Source: Strigops habroptila (lineage: Eukaryota; Chordata; Aves; Psittaciformes; Psittacidae). Taken from it: 64,000 nucleotides of DNA. Of the stretch, positions 1-14,600 are shown in pieces. The notes beneath the pieces are model-generated. The model searched no databases, was not told the DNA's origin, and was given only the letters and a program-made list of their open reading frames with translations. Location: NCBI RefSeq assembly GCF_004027225.2, contig NC_044283.2, forward strand, positions 38,446,207 to 38,510,206, written 5' to 3'. The position numbers and the translations under genes are program-made. Positions within the stretch are counted from its first letter, which is position 1, and each line of letters opens with the position of its first letter.

Positions 1-3000
1 AGTTTTGTTTGAGTTAGGTAGAAAAGACCCAAGGTTTTAAACCAAGGAAATGAGTAATCGACATGACCAGGAAAATGGATACTTTGATACATACCTAATT
101 CTGTTTTATGGTACTTTATAATGCATAATCAAATTCCACAACAGTAAATGGGGATTAAGTCAATGGTGAAAACAGATTGTTAATGAAAATATAATAGGTT
201 TATGCTCATTTCCCAGGAGATTACTCCTTCACTGTACAACAGTTTATAAATTTATAGTGATCTAAAGTAAAATTACATTTCTTGGAATTTTCAAAGCCAA
301 CAATGGTATTCAGCCCCAGATTTAAAGGAAACCATTAGTCTTGGTCTGTCATGTGCATCAAGGTTTAAAAGGCAGTACATTGTTACATCACTGAACCCCT
401 GCCAAATATCCCAAAAGGAAAGCATACATCTGGCCTGCAACTTTGCCAGCTACACTGTCATGTCTGCGGCCGGGGCAGATATGGTAAAAGGCGCATGCTG
501 AATACCTTTGCTCGTGCTGCAGAGGTGAGAATGTGATGGCAGAATTATGCCGAGGCCCCTACAAATTTCTTCTGGGAAGAATTTCAATTGTAACTGACCA
601 TGACCATGACCCCAGTCCCACATCAAGGTTTTGCTGGTGCTCAGGAGTGAGGCTACAGATTCCTTAGTGTAGGGTTGGACTCCAAATACAAATTGAAATT
701 TGCTCTGTCTTCCTATGTATCCTGTATGTTTGAACCATATTGTCAGCATCTGTTTAGATGAATCTAGTGAGCCAGGAATTTTCCAATGAAACCGTGTTTT
801 ACTAGAAAGACAGCAGTTTATCAAAACTGAAATTTTGTGGCACCGTGCCAGATTTTGTCAAAAAGATTTCAGGTCCTTGATAGCTTTCAGTGAGAGAAAG
901 AACCTGTATCCCTGCATATCTAGTCCAAGTCACCACCCCATCTAATATGTATTCAAAGATATATCTACCATAGGGCTAACATATTTATTTGTTCTGTAGG
1001 CAAGTCCTCCTTTTCAGTCTGGAAATTTTACTTAATTGAAGAAGAGTTTGGCTGCTTGTTTGTGTTTTCTGGACATCTGATACCCTGAAAAAAAGAAATA
1101 GCTCAACTGGGCTGTTGAACATCTGGAAGTTGTGAGCAAATGACCACTGTATGTGAGCACATCAATTGCATGGCACATGGGGTTTTCCCATAGAAATTTG
1201 CAATGTCCAGTTCCCGAAGGCAATGCCTAGCAGCCATACCCAAATGAGCAGGCTTTGGTATCTCTATATGTCACCTTATTAAAATACTTAACTCTTCCCA
1301 AAGCAGAGCAACCCTAGTTGGATGGAGTGGAAAACCTATCACGTGTGCTTCTGGATGTGGTGTATCTGAGACTAACTTATGCATCCCCCAACTGCAAGAA
1401 TTCTTCCAACCTTTCAAGTCTGAGGTGCACTTTCAAGGCAATCTTATGGGAACTATCTGCTGTGAATGTTAACACAAGGCATATCTGTGTAGTAGCCCAA
1501 CCATACCTATAGCTGTCCCATATTCATAGCTTATCAAATCTGTTAAATTCACCTTGATCTGCTTTCAGCAATAAATACCACCCAATTTCATTAATTTCCC
1601 TGATGTGGCAAATCTTTCAAGAAGGAAAATATTTTCAGCTCATTATAGTTAATTATTTGGAGCAAGACTGTCTCTACCCATGATATTCTGCACTGCCAAC
1701 AACAGCAGTACTCTATAAATTGATAATAATAACACACATAATAAGAAAAATCTTGTGTCTTCTTTCTATAATAATCCACTTAGTAATTTAATATAAATAC
1801 TTGTAAAAGCTTCTCATGCTTCACAGATCTTGAAGTGGCTCCTACTGTAGGATGACTCCTTGAGTGAATGAAGATCATTCATTACTGCTGATCTGTGTTT
1901 GAGTTTTTAGTGGTATAAGCTTATTGGAAAAAAGAGTATCCCAGAAATGCAGAAGAGGATTATGGATTTGGAGCAGTCTCTTTCTATCCACCAATCCACT
2001 TGACTCATACAGTCAAGTCCATGCAGGTGCATTACAATAATATTTTATTGACAAATTTCCAAAGGAGCTGGAGCCCATGCTGCCATAAGGACACAAGCAG
2101 CATTCCTACATTTCCCTTTCCATATGACAAATTCTTTAGTGCATCAGCAATTTTAAACAGAGATGTGGGTAGCATCTCTCCAGCAGCCAGAAAGGAAAGC
2201 AGCTGTTTCTGCTGTGCAATGATGTCGTATGCAGCCTCTATTTATTTGCTTCAGAGCTTATAGGTGAAGAAATTTTCATATTTCTTCCTTTGATAAGTTT
2301 GGCATCTGATTAGTTTTTAACACTCCTATGATACATGTTCTACTGAGAACAAGACAGTTAATAATTTTTCTAAGTTTAAAAAACTTCATGCAGTTACCAC
2401 AGAAGTAAAAAATCATTATTTTGTATAGTTTATGCAGTGTTTAAATACAGGGTTTACCATCAAAAGTAAACATACCTTTTGATTCCATGTATTAAAGGAG
2501 AAAAGAAATCAACACTAAAACAGACATACACACTTGATCTAACAGAAGACTGTTATACGGATCATTAATTACTACATCTGACTATAAGAAATCTACTGAA
2601 TTTCTTACCGATTACTTGGGAGAGTATTTCCTAGATGAATGGGGAATATTTAGTTTCTGGGGACTACAATTTTATAATTGAACATTATTGGCAGGAAAAT
2701 AAATCTGTATGTTTCTATAGCTAGCATTGTCAGTTCTGGGCCCACAATAGCGAGATTCAAAACAGAGGCAAGAACAGATAGATACGATAAGAAATAATTT
2801 CTCCACTCACACAGAAATGTGTATGAAGATGCTATTTTTCAATTACAGCCAGAGCAGTGTTTGTTTGTGTGTGCGAGTGAAGGCACTTAAAGTCTTTGCT
2901 ACCCGAGATGTAGCAAAAAAGAAAATGCTATAGGATAAAACGACTCAGTTGAAATCAGTTGATAATTGTTTGAAGAGCTAGCAAATACCTTTCTGTGGTG

Positions 3001-6000
3001 AACAAGGTTTAACATTAAAGCACTGGCGTGGCTTACTGAAAAGAATGTCAAGGTTGATTGATATTATTTGTTAAATAACAGACAGTGATGAAAAACACTG
3101 TGTTCTAACAGACAATGCATAAGAATGACAAGGTGGGTGGGTGTGACATGGATTCACAGTCATGATAAATAGCAGTGAAGTACAGTAAGTGTTTCTCAGA
3201 GTATTAGAGACAACTCAGGAGAGAGATGCCTTAGAAACACCTAAATTGCAACACAGAATTATTTCAAAAATTTTATAGTGGAAGACATGATCTAGTCATG
3301 TGGTTATATTAAAAACAACAGGACTTTGACCTCAGTCAAATCCAGCTGAGGTTTGCCTTTAACCTTGAGGTGAAGGAGACCTGCGGAAGCCTGTAATATT
3401 ACTGTCAGAGAGCACTCCAGTGGCAGTGATGATTTTGTCATGTTTCTTCCACACTGAATTTTCAAAATAATTTGAGCCTTTGAGACACCTTACAGTGTTC
3501 CTCTGCAGGAGTTGGATTATGTGAATCTCTCTGTCACACCAGCACTTGGTTGCTGTAGTCTGATAACACGTTTTCTGTAGTACTGCGCTTTATTGAAGAG
3601 GGGAGGCTTCTGCAGAGTAGAGTTGCCATTAAAAGTTTCGTAAAGTCAGGACTTTTTCCAAGCAAATTGTTATGTACATATTGTCAATTTTCCCCAAAAA
3701 TAGTAATTTTCCATTTAATGTACAAATAAAACTGGTTTTTTAAGATTTCCAAAACTATTAAAGTATACCATTTATACTTCTAGGCCTAGCTTTTCAAAGG
3801 TCAAAATGATAAAAAATAATTACTGTCAAGATTGGATACATATTCTATTTTCAAATTTAAGAGGCAGAAATAAAGCAAATTTTTTGCAGAACAACATTTG
3901 AGACAAATATGCTTCAGCTGATTCTTTTGGGAAAAAAAATATTACATATTTTAGTCATTGTCATCTCTCTTACCTCCTAGATCAGAAGATTCATTTAGCT
4001 CAAATAGTTATTCCTGATATTCCCTGAATTGTCTTGCTACTGTAAGATGTGAGTGATCTTTCAGGTAATTTTATTTTTCTGCCCTGTAGAAATCTTCTGG
4101 TCAAATTTATGAAAGACTGTTGCAGCAACATGGACATGGCGCTACATTCTATACCTCTCATAAGCTCATTGCCATTTTATTTATTGTGGTGCTATAATCG
4201 TGTGCTTGTATATTATATCTTCTTATGGAAATGAATGATAAATTTTATTTGTATACAGCCACAATAAAGTAAAATATAAAACACATGCAAGAGAAACTTT
4301 AAAGGAAGGTTTAGAGGTGATGCACCAGAAGACAGGAATCATCAGAATTCTACTGCCCTGTGCAAATCATTATACTGCAGGGGAGGGGGAGGGGGCTGGC
4401 TTATGCGTTATCAAATAATTTTTAGTTATCTAGTAAAAAAAAGGGTTTACTTACAGCATCAGCTCCCAGCCCTGGCCCCTCTACTTTTGCCATCTACAAC
4501 ACCCAGATCGGTTCTCCTTTTCATTACAGTGAACTTTTTTTATTTCATACTGCCTCAGTATGAACGGAAGGAAAACTAGCAAGGTAGTCTCTGCTTCCAG
4601 TCCCCATGCTCAGCATCATGTTGTCTTACATCAGCCAGAATTTGCAGTTCCAGGGAAACCTGTGATCCTGTCAGCTCCAACTTGGAGCACACTCAGCCCC
4701 AACAAAATACTTAGCAAATTAGCTGCTGAGCTCTTAAGAGTTGTTAGTGTTAGGGGCAGATAGTGGTACTTTGATGTTGTTGCTCCAGTGGAAGGTATTC
4801 AATATGTTTAGCTTGGCCAAGTTTAGGTATATCAGCAGAGATCCAGTAAAAGACCCTTTCTGAACAACAGACAGAAAATTTTTCTTTTCCAAATTTTAAG
4901 GCTGTGTGGGCTGGGTACAGAAGAGATTCTCAATAACCTTTTTTTTTTTTTTCCCTGATAGAGCAAATTCATAAAAGAGAAATATTCCATCAGAGGTTTT
5001 TTTTTTAATAAAAAAATAAGACAGAAAAGAAAAAAAAATTCTATGCATTTAGTTTGGCAAATTCATATTGAAAACAGCATATTCTGTGATTCTACATTGA
5101 AAGTGGCACGAAAATGGAGCTATAGACAGCACAGCCTGTTCTGTTGACAATAACCACACAGCTAGCTAGGTTTGCTGCCTACTGAACTATAACTTTTGGG
5201 GAGTTTTTGTCATTCATGAAGAAAGCTTTAAGTTCCCTTTGGGATAGTGTATATATATGATCCCAGCTGATGTATTTTCAGTCTTGAGGAATGCGTGGCC
5301 TTTTCTGGTAGCTAAAAATACCTCTATGAAACCAGTTGCTTAAGTTGTGACAGGATCATAAAACCCCGAAAAGCAAATAAAACTTACCTTGAAACAGAAG
5401 ACACCCATGTTAACACTTTCTAGTTAGACGGATACAGCAGGATCCCTCTGAATAAAAGAGCAATCTTTTGCATCAGAAATTCAAAAGTAAAGAAATATTC
5501 TATGCCCTGCATGCTAACATCTAACCTACCTGTTGTGGAAGTGCCTACAATGGGATACAACTGGGAAACCTGTGAGTAAAGGAACGTTGTTTAGCACAAG
5601 TGGAGAAAGCTGCACATATGAGAATAAATCACCGTTTCAGAGTGAAGAGGCCCAGTCCCCTCAATGGAATTCTTCCAGCAAGATTTGGACTTGGATGTCA
5701 CCACAGGCTGAAGACGCAGGTTTGTCCTGGACTCCTCTTCGAGCCCCTTGCTTGAAACGCATGCCTACGCAACCACCCTTGCAGCAGTCAGGCTGCCAGA
5801 CCAGCACTCTGCCTCATTTCTGTCCTGCAGCAGGGCTGAGACCAGCACCACTCTCAGGGCGAAGGACCTGCTTCCACTTGCCATCACCTCTGAAGGGATG
5901 TGGAAATCAACTGAACTGCCTCCATATAGGTCCCATTGGGTTTAACCAGGTTCTCTGGCTCCTCTTCATTCTTTTTTGGCAAGTTCATATGTGTCATCAA

Positions 6001-9000
6001 TTTCCGAAAGATGAAGAAACATATCAGGCTAAAAACATACATGTTGCAGCTGAAAATTTTGCTGTCTATTTTTGGTTAATGCCAATGTACATCTTGATCC
6101 ATCTTTTTTACCACTAGCATTAGAGTCAGGCTTTGCTGCCACACAGGTCAGAGGAATATCATTGCACCACAGCAGTGCTACAAGGTAGAGCAAACAGGAG
6201 CAGGCAAAGGCTTTGCCTGCCACTATTAGCCATCATGGGAGGACACAAGCTGCATATGTACAAAAGAGGAGGATCGTGCTGTTTGTGCAAGTTTGGCCTG
6301 TCGATATGTGGCGGCACATGACATCCTCTTCATGATGCTCACCAGAAGAAGAACGCAGTTGAAAGGATTTGCTGGAAACCCATGAGAGCAATAGACCTTG
6401 CAGAAAGTCCTGTGTGCTCTCAGACTAGTCCACCTTGATATATCTTGCCAGAGGTTCAGCTGAGAACAAAAGCCTTCCAGTGGGTGCAGGCTTACACAGC
6501 AATCAGAGCAGAAATAAAAAACATTCTGGCACTTGTAACAAGTGCTGATCCCTTGTTCACAATTCATAAGAATGAATCCACACTGAGACTTTCAAATGGC
6601 TTGAACTCCACCAAGGTATTTCAGTGCTTAGGGGCATTTTGCCAGTACTCATACCATCTCTTAGTGGTTTTCCTTAATTTTCACTTGTTAAAATCCAGAA
6701 AACAGGTAAAGATTTCCAAAAGATAAAAATAGACATCAATTCTTTAGCATGAAATGTGTGCATTAAAAGTGACAAGCTCCATTCAAATCCTCTGGGAATG
6801 AGGCATGCCAAGTTTCATCTGGCACTCAGCCACACTTGTCTATTTAGAAAAGTGGTCTCAGGGATTCTTAACCATGGTCTCGGGCATGGGTTTTGACACA
6901 AATCCATTTGTACCACATAAATCATGAATTCATTCCCTCAAATACCAAAGCCAATTTTGAAATCTTATGTTTACAGCAGGTCATCAATATTCATCAGTAC
7001 TATCACCTTAAAAAAAAAAAAGAGGAACTTTTAACAATATTACGAGTGAGTGCAATGGGAACAGAACAAGAGTTATTTTTTTTTAAGCTACAAATCTGAA
7101 GTGGAAGTGAATGTTAAATGTATGCCTCATACTAAAACTTTATGAAAAATTAAATGTACAAAAAGCTGGATCCTTGCCATGACACCCATTATGGTGAAGT
7201 CTGAGACTCTGACCCTTCGTGTTATACTTATTGTGTTTTTGACACATTTAGTCAATTAAAATGGGTGAAGTGTAATTTGTTTTTCTTAAGTTTAATACAG
7301 CATGTCAATAGAAGCTAACCAAAATTTATAGTAGGAACACTAAAACTGCCACTTGCACTTAAACAAATGAACACAATTTATCATGGTTGAAATAAAAAGA
7401 ACATCATGTGCATTTGACTTTATACTTCACATGAGCATGTTGCCAAATATAGGAAAGCATGTTACAGCTGACATTTCCAATGGAAAAGACATTTTACTTC
7501 ACATTAAATATTGGTGTGAAAAATTTGGACCCTGTCCAATCCTAAGAAGTGTTAACGTTGGCACTTCCACTGTATACTTTTACTGTAAATTGTTGTAACA
7601 TTTATTTGACATGGAATACCCAAAGGATTGATGAGTAAAGAAAGGAAGACTTTTTATTGTGCCATGTTCCCTTTTTCAGTCATGCATACTAAGCCTTTAC
7701 ATCTTCAGAGTTTAAACAAGTCGCCACCTGTACTCAATCGGTGAAAGTTATTTTTCATGCAACTGGAGTTTGCCTTTTTTATAAACCTATAAAAACACAC
7801 ATTTTCCATTTTATTGGTCAGCAAAGCAATGGCTGATTTAACCATAAAACTTACAAATGTTGTTTCTTTATGGAGATCTATGTTTTTTTAACCCTTTATA
7901 ATTCCTTGGAATATAAGCCTCCATTTCATTTGTTGTCAGAGACTGAAAACACAAAACAAACTGCAGTATTTTTCCTTTTCATTAAAAAAAGTTTACCTAA
8001 CACTACCACCACTTATATTATTATCCATGGACTACTAAATCTTTAGGAGGAACAAAGTACTGCTGCATAAAAATTTATCTGCTTCAATTAAGTACCTGCA
8101 CAAGAATTCTGGGTTCGTATTATGTGAACTATAACTACATTTATCTGCAGTAATGAAGCACTGTAAAATGTTGGGAAAGTGCTGAGGGGCACTTCATATG
8201 ATTTACTGAACTAATTGCTAGGCTAAGAAAGCATGCCTAAGAAAATGGATTTATTTTTTTATCCATATTTTTCAAGTTAAGAAAATCCATAGCATTTTGA
8301 ATTACAAAATTAAGTTTTAGAGCCACAAATATGAAAATGATTGGAGTATTATAACAATCTTTTTTACATACCCAATCCAGGACCTTGAATATTGATATAT
8401 TTAAACACAGCACTTTGAGTTTTCTGTATTTTATTACAATTAAGAGAATAATGTACATGCATAAATACTGGGAAAACAGGTTTTTTTTTCAAACTAGACA
8501 AGCAACACAGCTGTCCTATACCTGGCAGAAAACTCAGCAACTGTGTGACATAATGAGCCAGGAGAATGTAGCCAGCAGAGGACATCAGCTGGTGCCTAGA
8601 GGCACACCTGCTGGTACCCAGAACATCACATAGTGGAACCTTCAAAACATCTCTAGAGAGAGGGATGGGCTTATTATTTAAGTTTTTGAAGTACTGAAGG
8701 GAATATTAATCCAGTAAATAAAAAAAAAAAAAAATCTTTGCTTTGTGTGAGCTTCTGGCCTACAACTGACAGTATGAAAACCAAGTTTCTGAATCCAAGT
8801 GCTAAGAGAGGGATTTTGAGTAGAGAATCCATGCATCATAAACCCATGAAGCACCTTTCCCTCTTCTCTATCTCTAAACTGCAAATATGTTCTTTAGAAA
8901 AGACCATGGAGAAAAGAAACACAGGAAGACAGAAAGGGTTGTAGTAGAGAGAATGTTTTCGGTAGATTTCAAAATGCTTGAATGAAGGTGAACGACAATG

Positions 9001-9209
9001 TCAAAAAAGAAATAAATGTTTAAAAAGAAATAAATTTGGCCCTATACAAATACTTGTTCAGATCCAGATGAAAATTCCAATTGTAGAGGCCTTTAAAAAA
9101 TTATCCTCAGCCTCATAGCTCTATTTGTTCGTAACAACCTGATGACACTGCTTAGCAATAAGGAAGGCAAAGAGATTATTTCTATCTCATATCCAAAACC
9201 CCACACTGG
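1..9209. other. Intergenic, gene-poor AT-rich DNA
   Basis: No gene, RNA gene or recognisable transposon can be supported. Open frames are short and random-looking. The longest (5,533-6,117) begins at TTG, has no domain, and sits in a slightly GC-richer patch. Homopolymers include T14 near 4,939-4,952 and A15 at 8,720-8,734. A G-rich patch (GGGG-A-GGGGG-A-GGGGG) lies at 4,380-4,395. Distal HAND2 enhancers may be hidden here but cannot be recognised without alignment. Confidence 0.75.
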
Positions 9210-9365
9210 CCACAGGCAGTCATGTGTTTTGGAACACGTTTCCCAAAGAGCTTGTGCAGCCCCATCCTTGAAGGTTTTTGAGGCCCAACTGGATAAATGC
9301 AGAGTAACCTGCTCTGGTCTCACAGATGACTCCTGATCTCAGCAGGAGAACACGCTAGATACCTC
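9210..9365 (+). mobile_element. Old CR1 3'-end fragment
   Basis: This diverged fragment still shows the end of the CR1 protein (CAAPSLKVFEAQLDK, compare [13 protein letters not shown]) and a decayed 3' UTR with GATCTCAGCAGGAGAACACGC. No ATTCTATG tail remains. Its divergence is much higher than that of the three larger copies, so it represents an older insertion. Confidence 0.7.
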
Positions 9366-11011
9366 ATGACTTAATGTGTGATCATATCATTAAATTCCTT
9401 ATTTCGGCTGAGAAAAATGTATTTTTAAGCCAAAACAAGAAAACAAACAGCCAGTCATTTGACTGTTTAATAAATTATAGAAACTTCTCGTCTGTGCTGC
9501 TCCCAGTGCACTGGAACCTCAGTTCCTACTGGAAAGCAGGTAAAGACACAGGTGGATATTTGTAGGAGAGTTTTCTTATTTACAGCTGGTGTTGGGGAAA
9601 GAACAACTGCAAGTATTACAAGGGCTGCCTGGATTTTTTCAGGGGAAAAAAAAGCTATCTTTTCCTTTTGTGTGGATGTAATGTCAAACCTGGACAGAAG
9701 AAGGTTGTGTTTGTGTTACTCCAGTTTCTAGCTGAAGTTAATAACGAGTGTGAGGGAGGAACACTCCATTTTAAAGAAGTAGCACTACCTTTCCTCCCAT
9801 GTAGTGCTATCATCTTTAATGGCAACAATAATTCACTTCAGCCAGGAAGACATTTTTTCTGTTTTATTTATAGATCATTAGGAAGGTCTGTCTGCTGCAC
9901 TAATGCCTGCTAAAATGGCATGCTGCTTCCCACTTTATGGCTCTATGTCAAAACTGTCTCTGATAGCTAGTTACTCACTCCACTTCGTCTGTTTTAAACA
10001 ATCAGTTCCTTATTGGATGAACCACACTATCATATGTCAGTTACTTGACTTGTATAATATCCTCTGTAGGTGTCAGGTCTCTGGAGGACTGCATGTGCTC
10101 AACTCCCACTGAAAGCAAAGGTAGATAGCACCCTACATATCAGATGCTGTGACTTTCTGAAGAGCTGCGTAAGCTTTTTGGTTAAAACTCTACACTGTGC
10201 AAAATATTTTTATTTTTAGCCATACATTGTATCTCTCCATTTGTGATAATTTACTACAATGCAAAATATGTTGCTATGATATGGCTAAATAGATAATAGC
10301 AAGGGCAAATCAGTGCAAGTATGTAAAGAACCAAGGCCAAACACTCACGGAATACAATCTAGCTTTGCCATGTTGACTCAGAGACTCAGGAATTGGATTT
10401 TTATGTTCTTAGACCCTTTCTTTCTCTGCAACATAAATGGTATTACAAAAAGTTAGGTATTGTGGCTTATAGTATCTAATGAAACAATCTGGTCTAATAA
10501 AATTCAGGATTTTTTTTGAAGTTTCATTTTATACATTCTGGAGGTTCTCTACCCCAAGTGGTTGCATTTGAGGTAAATACAGCAGAAAAATAGAAAGAGA
10601 GGCAAATGAAGAGTATAAAAAAAGTAATTGCAGAGTTAATTAAAAATTATTATATGTACCAAGGGAAATGAAAAATCTGTTTTCACAAGTACATCCAAAT
10701 GGCACAGATAGAGTACCTGCATATATAGGGTTGGAAGACACTAGATAAATCATTCATTGGAATTTTTAGAGACCATAATATTTACTGATTTTGATAAGTA
10801 ATATAACACTTGTAAAGCTTTGCACATAAATAGAGACTCTTTATAAATTAAATCTAATATATATATATTAAAAAAAAATTTCCTCTCATTGGTCATCTAT
10901 GATCTATATGAGCTAGGTTGCACAAAAAGTTGTCTTCACTGTAGATGTCAGACTCAAAGGTCCAGTCTACCGCAGACTTCCCTCAACACAGCTTTTTATC
11001 ATAGGTCTTGC

Positions 11012-11033
11012 AAAAAAAAAAAAAAAAAAAAAA
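11012..11033. repeat. 22-base poly-A run
   Basis: A pure A homopolymer in AT-rich intergenic DNA. No AATAAA precedes it within 30 bases on the plus strand, so it is not an obvious retrocopy tail. Confidence 0.9.
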
Positions 11034-11610
11034 GCAAAAATCCAAAATTATAAACATTTATTATGTTTCTACTAGTTATCAGACTAAGAAGGTTAAATAA
11101 GTATGCGTGGCTTACCTCAGTAGATGACTTGGCCACCCGCTCCAGTTGTGAGTGTGATAGACACTGGACAAAAAAAAAAAGAACACCTGATTGCTAACTT
11201 AATCTTTAGTGTGCATCAAGATCAATGCATACTATATTTAGAATGGCACTACTTTGAGTAAGAGACTGTATCACTTATTTGGTACTCAAGACAGTAATTC
11301 TGGATACAATATATGAAAGATTCAAAACAAATGCAGAAATTTTGCCCCTTTTCAAACCAAAATTTTATTTTTAATTCTCCTGCATCAGCATCACAAAGGG
11401 TAATATTTTGCTCATTACATCCTGCAGCCTCCTCAGGTAATGACATTGATACATTGTATCATATTGATAATGTGTGATGTTTTATAGGTCTTTGAAATTT
11501 TAGACCTGACACAAATGAAAAATGCTGAAATGTATTGCAAAGCTATCCTTCAGAATCAAAAAACACAAGGACTCAGGGACCTCTCATGCTGTGCGCTCTA
11601 TATTCCTGAA

Positions 11611-11631
11611 TTTGTTGTTGTTGTTGTTGTT
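11611..11631. repeat. (TTG)n microsatellite
   Basis: About seven TTG units in a row. Confidence 0.9.
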
Positions 11632-14600
11632 CTTACAGTTAGCTTATGGACCACTTTATTCCTTATATTAAAAAAGCAGGATAAAGCTCTGATGAAAATG
11701 TGAAGCTTACATTGAATCCGACTAAGTAAGCTCTGCCTGTTAGGCTGCAAGTGCTCAGAAAATGGTTTGAGATTTCTCTTTTCAAGCTAGAGGATAGACC
11801 GTTACCTCCCATTTTGGACAGGAATGTCTTGGCTCCATTTTGATGTTATATCTGTTAGGTGCAGAGTGATGAGTCTATCTTACTGCTGATTCACACAGGC
11901 TGTTCCAGCGGCAACACGTGACTGTGATTCCTGTGCGGCCCAGAGGATATTTTCCATCAGTGGTAACAGATGTTATTAATTCAGAAGGCCAAAAGAAAGA
12001 ATAAAATTATATGTGCATAATACATATAAACATTTCAGTCATATCCTTTTGACCACAAGATCAATAAATGCAAACATTAAAACAATGAATACTGCTGCTG
12101 TTGATATTGTTAGAAGACATCAGTGATCAGGAAAGAGTTCTACTGAATGAGGACATGAAGTAAGTTAAATTGCTGATGGAAAATAGAAAACACATTGGGT
12201 GTGATCCTGCTTTTCTGAAGGCCACAATAGAAATGGATGGAAACCATCTGAAAGAGTATAGGAGGGGATGTGTTGTGGAAAGATGGCAATGCATTAACTC
12301 GTCTTACTTCTCAGTGTACATTGAGGTGGGAGGGGGAAACGGAAGCTTGTTCCTGGAAGCTGTGCTTTAAATGCAATTCTAATAATTCAAGACGAGTCAT
12401 TTAATTGACCAACATAACGACAAGCTGGCTGGTACAAATCTCATCTCATCTCAGTCTTTTGCAGTATCTCTGCCATTTCATGGCTGATCTTACCGCACCT
12501 AACTACCATTTTTGGCTAGACATTTATTATTGAAAATTATCTTTCCACAGTAATCATTATAATTTGTATAATCTATTGGTCTGCAAACGCTAAAAGAAAA
12601 AAATATAACCTGTTCCTTCAGCTCTGCTTCCTACCTTTCCCATAATCAATCATCATTGTGCATCCTTTTACGTCTGAACTGTGTTGTCTTTGTCCTTGGT
12701 ATAAACTATTTCCTGAAAAAAAAATCTATCTTAATGCCTTTTTTTTCTTCTTTTTTGTTTGTTTCTTTTTGGTAGAGCAATCAACTCCATGTAAAAATAA
12801 ACTTACATTTCTATGGATTAATCAAAGCAAAATCGTGATCCATTTAGGCATAGGGAACCAGTCACCTCCGGTTCATTATATGAACAGAGCCTTTATAAAT
12901 TGTTCAGGACAAGGATCATGTCTTATTCACCGGATAAACTTTGTCATTATATACACCTATGTTATTTTAAGAAATATGGGTTAAAGAAGAGAAAAAAAGT
13001 GGCCATTTGGAACCCAGCCTGAAATTCACTGAAGTCAATGAAAATATGTCCATTAGCTCCAGCATGAGTTGGATCAGATTCAAGAGGTCCTGTGAACAAC
13101 AACATCCATGATAATATAATAAAGACTGCATCATAATGTAATCATTCAAGGGGGCCAAATTAAGATCACACAGGTGACCTAAACTCTTGTATTTCTTCAT
13201 GCTTTGGAGCACTTGATTTTGCAACCTTAACATTTTTAACATAGCTCTTTTGTCTGTGGTACTGGCAGTGTCACATTACACTGCAATGCAAATCGGCAGA
13301 TGTTTAGCTTTTAAATTTTATCTTTAAAAAGAAAAACCAGGCAACAGTTTTCCTCCAAGTCGCTCTATCTGCAGAGTTACTTTTTGAGCAATAAAAGCAT
13401 TATAGACACATGAAACAAAGCTCTTCAAAGTGATATATAATTACAATTTCTATGAGGTACTTCGTGGAATATTTATTTCTGTTAATATTGGAATCTAAGT
13501 GCATTGTTTATTGATAAAATGAAAGCAATGTCAAATATAGAACTGCACAGGAGAATACTTTGGAATTCTGGAAATGTTCAATCTAATTCAACATTTTTGC
13601 CATACATGTATTAGGAACAATCCCAAGTGCAAAAACTAATGTCTCTGATGTAAAACTGTCTTCCAAAAGTTTGAAAGTCTGTCATCTTTCTCCATATAGT
13701 CACTTCATTAAATAGTTTACAGCTTGCAAGGGGATCACAATGTTGGAGTAACAAAATGACTGTCCTGACAGATTCAGACAATAAAACAACCAGATTGTTA
13801 TATGAATGTTTTCTCAGAGACTGTTGCTGCAACACGTAATAAATACAAATATTGAAACACCTGCATGATAAACATAATACTTTTAACAGATGTTAATCCC
13901 TCCTGTATGTGACCAGTGGATTTAGATCACATAAATGCAACTTGCCCCCTTCAGGTCTCCTTGGAAAATTACCAATCACATGATTGCTTTCTGACCAACT
14001 GCTGCAATCTACGTGCATGGTTTTGCTTTTCAGCTCTCCTACTATGAGCATTTTTAAAACAATCCATAAATATATTGATATGTATGTATGACACTGAAGT
14101 TCAACTACGTTAGGTTACTTGTCTGCTGTCAGCATGAATCAGTTATATCATTTTCAGAAGAGTGTTCCAAGTAAAAAAACAAATCTATTTTCTCCAAATC
14201 CTGGCATTCCTCAGCCATGGCGAGTAAAGCAGACTGTTCCTCTCCACTTGGTGGGACTTAGTTTTTCTGTCTCAATACCCTCTGACCATATGCAGCTTCT
14301 GATGACCTCAGTCAAATTAATCTTTGGATATTAGCTATCAACCCCAACAAAACACTACTGAGGTTCCAATAGCACTAGAGGAGAAGCACACACTTAAAAA
14401 ACATTGACTTAAAATTAAGCACCTGCTCATGCACTGTGTTGTAAAAGAGCCTGAATTTATGTCTGTCTTTACATTTTCAGAATGTATTTTAATGTCTTTT
14501 GGTGTAACTGAAGTTTATAGAAATAGTTCTGCACCCATATGGCCATATCAGTTTTATGAAAGAGGACAGTATATATTTCCACTGTAGTGAGTGACATTAC

